This document shows, piece by piece, positions 25,994 to 32,625 of a DNA stretch of 36,276 nt. The DNA comes from Gammaproteobacteria bacterium. Its GTDB lineage: Bacteria > Pseudomonadota > Gammaproteobacteria > Steroidobacterales > Woeseiaceae. Below the pieces are notes generated by a model, which ran no database searches, had not been told where the DNA came from, and saw only the letters and a program-made list of their open reading frames with translations. The stretch is from NCBI GenBank assembly GCA_004357475.1, contig SMWE01000171.1, forward strand, positions 1-36,276. The letters run 5' to 3'. Position numbers and translations under genes: made by a program. Position 1 is the stretch's first letter. Every line of letters begins with the position of its first letter.

Positions 25994-26503
25994 TTACTGC
26001 GAATGGCGGCGGTTATTGCGACGGCCACGATTATCGTGGCGCTGATCAGCGCGATTGCCCTTTCGGTCCAGGCGGCGATCAATGCGATTACCCTTGTTAT
26101 CAAGGCGCCGGTCCACTCGATCACCCCGATTGTCCAGCCGGCGATTAATACGGTCGCCCTGGTTGTCCAAACGACGATCGATGCGATCACCCTGGTGATC
26201 GAGCCGACGTGAAACACGATCTCTGCCCGCGTCAGATGCACGATCAGATGCGCGATCCAAACGCGCATTGATGCGGTCACCCTTGTTGTCAAGACGGTCG
26301 TCAATACGATCGCCGCGCTTGTCCAGGCGATCGTCGATCCGATCACCCCGTTCGTCGAGTCGATCTTCAATGCGGTCACCGCGATCATCAAGCCTGTCGG
26401 CAATACCATCGATCTCGCCAGCCATAACAGCGCTGCTGACCATCGCTATTCCAGCGATAAGCAGGCCGACTTTGATTGCGTTCCTTGCGTTCCATGTATT
26501 CAT
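25994..26503 (-). CDS. Secreted 11-residue-repeat (GDRIDRRLDxx) protein
   Basis: I do not know a function. The 169-residue protein has a signal peptide (IKVGLLIAGIAMVSSAVMA, cleaved before GEIDG) and then about eleven repeats of an 11-residue unit such as GDRIDDRLDKR, GDRINRRLDNR and GNRIDRRLDRK, with GDR near residues 42, 53, 64, 75, 105, 116 and 127. An 11-residue period with Ile and Leu at fixed positions fits a hendecad coiled coil. The first half is rich in Asp and Glu, the second in Arg, Asn and Lys, so charge changes from one end to the other. One stretch (RASDRASDAGRDRVS) breaks the pattern near the middle. GGAG precedes the ATG and a strong terminator follows, so it is a stand-alone, real gene. 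Confidence 0.82.
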   Translation of the reverse strand: MNTWNARNAIKVGLLIAGIAMVSSAVMAGEIDGIADRLDDRGDRIEDRLDERGDRIDDRLDKRGDRIDDRLDNKGDRINARLDRASDRASDAGRDRVSRRLDHQGDRIDRRLDNQGDRINRRLDNRGDRVDRRLDNKGNRIDRRLDRKGNRADQRHDNRGRRNNRRHSQ

Positions 26504-26662
26504 GTTTCTACTCCGTGAAATCGAATATTTCTCTGCTGTCTGCCTGTTTAACGCGCTGCATCGGCTGCCGTTGACAACGAATCCGGCCAGTTTCTGTTTA
26601 TTGTCAAATTGGCTTGACGGACTCCGATCTGGCAAGCTGAACTGCCCGGACAAGGACGAACA

Positions 26663-27967
26663 ATGGCTGTAGCAGAGTCCAGCACCCCGCCTGCCGACAT
26701 CAACGCACAGTTTCGCAGGCATCGTATTCGAGTGATGCTGGCGATCACGCTCGGCTACGGCTTTATCTACACCTGCCGGCTAGGCCTCTCGATTGTCAAG
26801 AAACCGATCATCGACAACGGTATTTTCACAGTCGAGGAACTCGGCCTGATTGGTACCGGGTTTTACATCTGCTACGCCGCAGGGAAGTTCATCAACGGTT
26901 TCCTGTCTGATCATTTCCAGCCAAGATTGTTTTTTTCCGCCAGCATTTTCATCGCTGCGGTTATTAACCTGTTCATGGGCTGGTCCACGTTATTGTGGGT
27001 CGCTGTCGGATTGTGGGCGCTCAATGGCTGGTTCCAGGGCATGGCGGCGCCCTCAGCGGTCATCTCTATCACCAACTGGTTCAGCCTCCAGGAACGTGGG
27101 CGCCGGTACGGCTTGTGGAATGCTTCGCACTCTATTGGCGAGGGCCTGACTTTTTTCGTGGTCGCCGCTGTTGTTGCGACCTATGGCTGGCAATATGGCT
27201 TTATCGCACCCGGCCTGTTTTGCATATTTGCCGCCTTGTGGGTGTATTCATTCCTGCAAAACGCCCCCCCGACCATAGGATTGCCGGACGTGCATGAATG
27301 GGCCGGCGAAGAATCGGAACAAGTAAGGGAAATGTCGACCTGGCAGACGCAAAAGGTCGTTTTCGGCATCCGGGCGATGTGGATTGTCGCACTGTCAAGC
27401 AGCCTGATGTACGTCACGCGTTATGCGATTAATAGCTGGGGCATTCTCTACCTGCAGGAAATTCGAGGGTATTCGCTGCTTGACGCCGGTTTGTTTCTCA
27501 GTATTAACACCGCCGCCGGCATATTCGGATCTATTGCTTACGGCTATCTTTCGGATAAGGTTTTCGACACGCGTCGTCCCCCTGCGAACCTTTTCTTTGC
27601 GATGGTCGAGGTGGTTGCGTTAATCGTCATCTTTTATGGACCGCAGAATTACTTCGTGCTAATGGTTGCTTTCGCGTTTTACGGAGCAGCGCTTAGCGGA
27701 CTGGTTGCTTCTATTGGCGGCCTGTTCGGCGTTGACATCGCACCGCGAGGCGCCACCGGTGCCGCAATGGGCTTCGTTGGCGTATTCAGCTATGTCGGCG
27801 CCGCGACTCAGGATTTCCTGACCGCCAGATTGCTCGGTGAGGAGATGACAGTGATCGACGGCGTACGCACCTATGATTTCGATACCCCAATCATGTTCTG
27901 GATCGGTGCGTCTGTGCTGTCCATGCTGCTGGCCGCAACGTTATGGAACACGAAGATTCGAGACTGA
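26663..27967 (+). CDS. OPA-family MFS transporter (organophosphate:phosphate antiporter-like)
   Basis: A 434-residue 12-helix transporter resembling GlpT/UhpT/UhpC. Signature parts are GYGFIYTCRLGLSIVKKPII near the N-terminus, GLIGTGFYICYAAGKFINGFLSD, WFQGMAAPSAVISITNWFSLQERGR and WNASHSIGEGLTFFVV. OPA members import sugar phosphates or glycerol-3-phosphate in exchange for phosphate; some are sensors. AAGGA precedes ATG 26663. The stop overlaps the start of a HAD phosphatase (TGATG), pointing to coupled translation and a linked role in handling a phosphorylated compound. Confidence 0.9.
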   Translation: MAVAESSTPPADINAQFRRHRIRVMLAITLGYGFIYTCRLGLSIVKKPIIDNGIFTVEELGLIGTGFYICYAAGKFINGFLSDHFQPRLFFSASIFIAAVINLFMGWSTLLWVAVGLWALNGWFQGMAAPSAVISITNWFSLQERGRRYGLWNASHSIGEGLTFFVVAAVVATYGWQYGFIAPGLFCIFAALWVYSFLQNAPPTIGLPDVHEWAGEESEQVREMSTWQTQKVVFGIRAMWIVALSSSLMYVTRYAINSWGILYLQEIRGYSLLDAGLFLSINTAAGIFGSIAYGYLSDKVFDTRRPPANLFFAMVEVVALIVIFYGPQNYFVLMVAFAFYGAALSGLVASIGGLFGVDIAPRGATGAAMGFVGVFSYVGAATQDFLTARLLGEEMTVIDGVRTYDFDTPIMFWIGASVLSMLLAATLWNTKIRD

Positions 27968-28575
27968 TGGCGTACGATGAGCAGTTCAAAGTAATACTGT
28001 TCGATCTCGGCGGTGTATTGCTGAATCTGAACGACCCCATCGAAACCTTCGGGTTGAAGATCAGCGAAGTTGAATTCATGGAGCGGTGGCTGCGCTCTCC
28101 CGCCGTTCGCGAATTCGAAAGTGGCGCAATTGATGCTGAGTCTTTCGCCAGACGTATCGTAAGCGATGCTGAATTGCCGTATGACTGGCAGGAATTTCTG
28201 CAGCGATTCGACTCCTGGCCCGATCGACTCTTTGACGAAACAATCGGCGTACTGAACGCAATACCGAACAATATCAAGCTGGCCCTGCTGTCAAATATCA
28301 ACGCGCTGCACTGGAACCGTGACGACATCGCGGGTCAGATCGGCGAACTTTTTGACCACGCATTCCTGTCATTCAAGACGGGTTTGGTAAAACCGGACAG
28401 GGAGGCGTTCGAAATGGTTACGAAAAGGTACAACTGCCGGCAGGACGAGATCCTCTTCTTCGATGACAATCCGCTGAACGTCTCGGCAGCCGCAAACTAT
28501 GGCATCCAGGCCGTGCTGGTTGTGGGAATCGCTGCGGCCAGACAGGCGCTGCGGAAGCGCGGTGTCCTGAATTAG
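27967..28575 (+). CDS. HAD-superfamily IA phosphatase (YihX-like)
   Basis: A 202-residue phosphatase. Motif I is VILFDLGGVLLNL (nucleophile Asp; the second Asp of DxD is Gly, as in YihX-type members with DLGNV), motif II LALLSNINA, motif III KTGLVKPDREAF and motif IV EILFFDDNPLNV. A helical cap lies between motifs I and II. YihX acts on alpha-D-glucose-1-phosphate, and a small sugar phosphate substrate fits the neighbour. The ATG at 27967 overlaps the transporter's stop; the track start is inside the transporter. Its stop overlaps that of the convergent S74 protein by two bases. Confidence 0.9.
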   Translation: MAYDEQFKVILFDLGGVLLNLNDPIETFGLKISEVEFMERWLRSPAVREFESGAIDAESFARRIVSDAELPYDWQEFLQRFDSWPDRLFDETIGVLNAIPNNIKLALLSNINALHWNRDDIAGQIGELFDHAFLSFKTGLVKPDREAFEMVTKRYNCRQDEILFFDDNPLNVSAAANYGIQAVLVVGIAAARQALRKRGVLN

Positions 28576-29816
28576 TCTCGCCGTTCCAGCCGTGACTCGA
28601 GTTCCGCAATTTGTTGCTGCTGCAGTTGAACCACACGCGTTAAGACCGCGACAATGTCCATCGCGCTAAGCCCGGTGCGATCCGCACTGGCGACAAGCTG
28701 TGGAACATCCTCGGCAATAAAGCCGACATACTGTTCCTTAATGTCCTGCTTGTAATTGAAAGTCACAGGCTCGAGATTTGCCAGCGCAGCGAGCGCCTCT
28801 TCCGGTGTCAAGTCAACTATATTTTCCTTTTTCTCGCGCGAGGAACTGTCAGTCCAGACACCGCCGGCGCTCACGTATGCGCCGCTCGCCATCTCGATCG
28901 GGTAGAGCGGACGGGACGTGCCGAAACCGACGTTGCCATCCCGGTCGATCGTGATTCGGTCGACCGAGCCCGCACCGATCGTAAGCGTGCTGGCGCGATT
29001 GTGCATGATGTAGCCGGACTCGCCTGACGACTGTGTCATTATCAATCCAGCAACGTGGCCAGTGCGCTCGTGAATCTGAATGTTGCCGTTGACTTCGAGC
29101 CGTTGTTTCGGGTCGGTGGTGCCGATTCCGATATAGTTGCCATCATCGAAGACCAGCGAGTTGCCGCCAATCGTCGCCGAGGTGAATTTCATCAGGAAAT
29201 TTTTCGAACCTTCGATGGTTGCGGCGCCAGGTAAGCCCTGCGGTCCTGGCGGGCCCATTATACCTGGAGGCCCTTGTGGTCCGGCTTCACCGGCTGCGCC
29301 GACGACGACTGGCACGATGGTCTCCCCGGCAACCGGTTCATCGACATCGGTAGTTTCGCCAATCGCTTCTTCTACGGGTTCGACTGCCTCGGAATCTGTT
29401 CCTGCTACGGCTTCTGTTTCAGAAACTATCCCGACTTCCACAATTGCCTCTTCGGCAAACTCCAGTTCCTCGACATCCGCTGCTAAATCCCCGGCCGGTT
29501 CCTCTTCGTCGGCGATGAATTCCCCGGACACCACTTCGGCCACTGGAGCAGGCGCGTGGTCGAGTACGTTGGTCCAGTCAGCGCTGATGAAACCCGTTGC
29601 ATCACCGGCGATTTCAACCTCGTGCCATTCCGGGATCGACCGAACGATCGGTGTTGACTCGCCCTGCTGGAGTCTTCCAACAATTTCGGACTTCGCGTCC
29701 GGGGACAGGCGAATGTTGACGAAGTTCTCAACGGAATCGATTGGTACTACGACCTCTGCTGCAGCCAGCAGTGACAGCATGCATACCGACAGCCCAAGCA
29801 CGAGCACGAGTTTCAT
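28572..29816 (-). CDS. Exported SH3/collagen-like/S74-chaperone surface protein
   Basis: A 414-residue mosaic. A signal peptide (MKLVLVLGLSVCMLSLLAAA) is followed by an SH3-like domain about 22-85 (VNIRLSPDAKSEIVGRLQQG, then WHEVEIAGDATGFISADW). An acidic linker about 88-170 is rich in Glu, Asp and Val. A short collagen-like GXY stretch lies at 176-198 (GEAGPQGPPGIMGPPGPQGL). A beta-rich part follows (VFDDGNYIGIGTTDPKQRLE). The end, about 322-414, is an intramolecular chaperone (Peptidase S74) domain: TDSSSREKKENIVDL, YVGFIAEDVPQLV and a C-terminal coiled coil VVQLQQQQIAELES. S74 domains trimerise tail-fibre and adhesin proteins and can cut themselves off at a conserved Ser. No phage genes are nearby. 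The role is probably a trimeric surface fibre; this is inference. Confidence 0.85.
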   Translation of the reverse strand: MKLVLVLGLSVCMLSLLAAAEVVVPIDSVENFVNIRLSPDAKSEIVGRLQQGESTPIVRSIPEWHEVEIAGDATGFISADWTNVLDHAPAPVAEVVSGEFIADEEEPAGDLAADVEELEFAEEAIVEVGIVSETEAVAGTDSEAVEPVEEAIGETTDVDEPVAGETIVPVVVGAAGEAGPQGPPGIMGPPGPQGLPGAATIEGSKNFLMKFTSATIGGNSLVFDDGNYIGIGTTDPKQRLEVNGNIQIHERTGHVAGLIMTQSSGESGYIMHNRASTLTIGAGSVDRITIDRDGNVGFGTSRPLYPIEMASGAYVSAGGVWTDSSSREKKENIVDLTPEEALAALANLEPVTFNYKQDIKEQYVGFIAEDVPQLVASADRTGLSAMDIVAVLTRVVQLQQQQIAELESRLERRD

Positions 29817-29996
29817 GACAAGTTCCTGACATCGCTTAGTCAGGTCTTTTTGACACAGTCCGCACGATAAATAAGTGACGCAGGTCCAGCTACCGTCATT
29901 TATTTGAAAATCAACAACTTACTTCGACATTTTTCGCCAAATTGCGACAGTCTAAGGGTCTTTAAACGGTCGCGGCCGGCGCCTGTGGCGCAATGC

Positions 29997-30893
29997 TCAG
30001 AGCGACCGGATGAATGCCTGCATGCGTGCCCTTTCCCGCTCATCGGGCAGGCGTCCGAGTCCGGCCGACAGGTTGTCGATGGCGTGATGTAGTTTGGTCG
30101 TTTCAGTCAGTGTGCAATTGACGATTCCGTTCGCAAGAATCCACTTTAACGAGAATTGTGCCCAGGTCTGACAATCGAAATCCGCGGCCCACTCGGGCAA
30201 TTCCCTGTCCACAACCTTAAGGAAATACTGACCATTGAGAAATGGCCGGTTGGTGACGACAGCAACCCCTTTGTCTTTTGCCAGCGGCAGCAGTCTTTCC
30301 CCAGATTCGGGCTCCATCATCGAATAATTGATCTGAATAAAATCAGGCTGGCCATTTTGCAGCAGCGATTCGACAGTACCAAAAAAGCGCTGGCCGGTAA
30401 CCGCAATACCAATGTAACGCGCGTGTCCCTCCTCCTTCCATCGCTGCACAATCGGCCATTGCGCATCAATGTCTGTCGGTCTCGGGAGTTGAATCAAATC
30501 AAGCGTCTGCTTTCCCTGGCTCTCTTTCGCGGTCGTTAGCGCCCGTAAATCCAAATCGGCATTTCCCGTCGATATATTTGTGCCGAGAAACAAATCATCA
30601 TGCGCCGAATTTTCCCGGGCATATCGACCCAATGTAGACTGGGCGGGTGGCCAGGTGTCGATGAATTTGCCACCGAGGTCTCGCAAGACATCGAGTAACC
30701 TGGCGGCGCCTTCGAAATCGTCCCCGCTGAATATCGCCGAGCTGCCAAATCCGACTATTGGCAATGGTTCGCCGGTCGAAGGAATCGGGCGCGTCGCAAT
30801 TTTTCCCAGCGCTGCCTGCGCACCAATTTGCAGAGGCAATGATGCGAGCGTAATGGACGCACCTGCATCCTTCAAAAATTTTCTGCGATTCAT
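29997..30893 (-). CDS. Tat-exported aldo/keto reductase-like protein lacking catalytic residues
   Basis: A 298-residue protein with a twin-arginine signal (MNRRKFLKDAGASITLASLP). The body follows the AKR barrel of periplasmic Tat-type members: KFIDTWPPAQSTLGRY, LDLIQLPRPTDIDAQWPIVQ, GHARYIGIAVTGQ, DFIQINYSMMEPESGERLLP, AVVTNRPFLNGQYF and WAQFSLKWILANGIVNCTL. The AKR tetrad is largely missing: Asp near 79 remains, but the Tyr expected in DTxxxYG is gone, Lys is replaced by Asn in FLGTNIS, and His by Pro in LIQLPRP. It may bind a ligand or nucleotide without reducing. Its ATG overlaps the stop of the MBL lipoprotein gene (ATGA). Confidence 0.85.
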   Translation of the reverse strand: MNRRKFLKDAGASITLASLPLQIGAQAALGKIATRPIPSTGEPLPIVGFGSSAIFSGDDFEGAARLLDVLRDLGGKFIDTWPPAQSTLGRYARENSAHDDLFLGTNISTGNADLDLRALTTAKESQGKQTLDLIQLPRPTDIDAQWPIVQRWKEEGHARYIGIAVTGQRFFGTVESLLQNGQPDFIQINYSMMEPESGERLLPLAKDKGVAVVTNRPFLNGQYFLKVVDRELPEWAADFDCQTWAQFSLKWILANGIVNCTLTETTKLHHAIDNLSAGLGRLPDERERARMQAFIRSL

Positions 30894-31894
30894 TGCTGCT
30901 CCTTCACAATCACCGAAAAACCATCGAACTGATACTCACGAAGTCCGTCGCTGATCGTGTAATCGTTCGCGTTACCTGATTGAATATCCGCAAATGCCTG
31001 GCCAAGTGCCGTCATATAGCGCCCGTCAACGACCGGAACGTTGTGCGATGTCAGTGCGCGATCGATGCTGCCGGCCAGGCCCGAGAGGCGCGCTGCCGTA
31101 CTCGCGTAGTCCGCGAAACTGCCGCCGGGAATATGCGTATAAAGGGGTGCTAAGTAGAAGCTGTCACCGGTGAACAGGATGCGATTTTCGCGATCGATCA
31201 GGCAAATTGAATCCGGCGCGTGACCCGGTGTGTGCAGAATCTCCAGCACCCGCCCACCAATATCAATCTGGTCGCCCTCGCCGACAATCTTGCTGATGGT
31301 AAAGGCACGGCTTCGATAGGCGGATTTCGAAAAACCTTGCGGAAACGGCTTCCACACCCAGCCTTCCTGCAGGAAATCGGCAACGGCCTCGGGCAGGCTA
31401 CCGAGCGCCCGGCGCCGCGTATATTCCAGATCGGTGCCGTATATGGTATCGAACAGGTGATTGCCACCGATGTGATCGTAGTGCGTGTGCGAGTTCAGAA
31501 CGACGACATCGAGATCCGTCAACTGGTCAACCACGATGCGAATGTTGCCGATGCCGAGACCGGTATCGAACATCAGGGCAAAATCCTCGCCGATAATCAG
31601 AAACGAGATGACCTCTTCAAACTGGCCCGGCTCGTAAATCGCGTAGATGTCGTCATCCACCCGATAAACCTCGAACCAGTCCTCGCTTTGCTCGACTTTC
31701 TCAAACGCGCTCCACTCCGGGCGCGGCAAGGCGTCCCACCAGTTGTCCTTGTTGGCGCCACGACCCTGCACCTGCTCGTTGCCAACAAGCTCCGGTGCCG
31801 CGTCCGGCGATACAGCGTTATTTTCAGAAGGATCTCCGCAAGCAGCGATCGCGGTTGCCAGGATCAGTAAGAAGATCAAGTAGAAAGACTTCAT
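30890..31894 (-). CDS. MBL-fold hydrolase lipoprotein
   Basis: A 334-residue lipoprotein (signal MKSFYLIFLLILATAIAACG, lipobox Cys near 19). The metallo-beta-lactamase fold is intact: VISFLIIGEDFALMFDTGLG, zinc motif SHTHYDHIGGNHLF (HxHxDH), ILHTPGHAPDSICLID (third His), ENRILFTGDSFYLAPLYTHI (bridging Asp) and a late ALTSHNVPV. The substrate is unknown. The start is ATG 31894 with GAGGGGG upstream, not the longer track start. It is translationally coupled to the Tat AKR-like protein downstream and divergent from the acyltransferase. Confidence 0.88.
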   Translation of the reverse strand: MKSFYLIFLLILATAIAACGDPSENNAVSPDAAPELVGNEQVQGRGANKDNWWDALPRPEWSAFEKVEQSEDWFEVYRVDDDIYAIYEPGQFEEVISFLIIGEDFALMFDTGLGIGNIRIVVDQLTDLDVVVLNSHTHYDHIGGNHLFDTIYGTDLEYTRRRALGSLPEAVADFLQEGWVWKPFPQGFSKSAYRSRAFTISKIVGEGDQIDIGGRVLEILHTPGHAPDSICLIDRENRILFTGDSFYLAPLYTHIPGGSFADYASTAARLSGLAGSIDRALTSHNVPVVDGRYMTALGQAFADIQSGNANDYTISDGLREYQFDGFSVIVKEQQ

Positions 31895-31980
31895 CAGTGC
31901 CCCCTCGCCAGGATGAAGGAAGATTCTATCCCGTGGAACAAGCCTTTGCATACCAGGGCGGCGCCAGCAATACTCTGACG

Positions 31981-32541
31981 ATGTTGCAGGGAATTGCCAG
32001 GTTGATATTGTGGGTCGCAGGCTGGACGCCGGTTGGCGACCCGCCAGATCTGGACAAGGCAGTCTTTATTGCGGCGCCGCACACGACGAACTGGGACGGC
32101 TTCTGGCTGATGGTTTACAAGACAGAACGCAATATGGACATACATTTCCTGGCAAAACATACAATCTTCTGGTGGCCGCTCGGCCCTGTGCTCAGGGCAA
32201 TGGGTGCGATGTCGATCGATCGTACTGTGAGCGCGTCCACCGTACAACAAGTGGTGGACGCCTTTGCCGAACGCGATCATTTCTGGTTCGCGCTGTCACC
32301 GGAGGGCACACGAAAGTGGCAGCCCTACTGGAAGACCGGCTTTTACCGGATAGCCAAATCTGCGAACGTGCCAATCGTGCTTTCATTTATCGACTACAAG
32401 AAGAAAGAATTGGGTATTGGCATCACACTGCCTGATAGCCAAACCATGGAACAGGATCTGCACGCGATCCGGGAATTCTATGCGCCCTTTACCGGACGCT
32501 GGCCGGAGCGGCAGGGACCCATCGAGTTTCCACCTGTTTAG
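31981..32541 (+). CDS. PlsC-like 1-acylglycerol-phosphate acyltransferase
   Basis: A 186-residue acyltransferase of the PlsC/LPLAT superfamily. The catalytic HX4D block is AAPHTTNWDGFWLM, followed by FLAKHTIFWWPLGPVLRAMG, GAMSIDRT and the second-substrate block FALSPEGTRKWQPYWKTGFY. Members transfer acyl chains to lysophosphatidic acid or similar acceptors at the membrane. The N-terminal LQGIARLILWVAGWTP is a membrane-associated helix typical of short members. The start is uncertain: ATG 31981 is favoured by family length, while a GTG at 31933 has a GAAGGA box upstream. The longer track ORF overlaps the divergent lipoprotein gene and is unlikely. Confidence 0.85.
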   Translation: MLQGIARLILWVAGWTPVGDPPDLDKAVFIAAPHTTNWDGFWLMVYKTERNMDIHFLAKHTIFWWPLGPVLRAMGAMSIDRTVSASTVQQVVDAFAERDHFWFALSPEGTRKWQPYWKTGFYRIAKSANVPIVLSFIDYKKKELGIGITLPDSQTMEQDLHAIREFYAPFTGRWPERQGPIEFPPV

Positions 32542-32554
32542 TTTAGTGACGATA

Positions 32555-32617
32555 GGAAGGGCTCCTACAGCAAAAAGCCATGTGAACGTATCGCAGGAGC
32601 TCGCCCCGGCGGGCGAT
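32555..32617. repeat. REP-type repeat with two unlike arms
   Basis: The left part GGAAGGGCTCCTACAG matches the type near 9290, whereas the right part (CGCAGGAGCTCGCCCCGGCG) matches the type after paaZ. The arms pair only around the GCTCCTAC/GCAGGAGC core. It lies between the convergent acyltransferase and TonB receptor genes. Confidence 0.75.
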
Positions 32618-32625
32618 TACCACTC

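Noticed and set aside
25994-26409. Regular ~33-bp periodicity resembling a CRISPR array, and repeat-rich ORFs on the plus strand and in another minus frame
   Set aside because: The period comes from the 11-codon protein repeat of the minus-strand gene. There are no unique spacers between identical repeats, and the other ORFs are shadows without ribosome binding sites.
29137-29829. 230-codon plus-strand ORF rich in Ser, Thr and Pro
   Set aside because: It is antisense to the S74/collagen-like gene, whose domains are clear. Its bias mirrors the acidic and Gly-Pro codons opposite.
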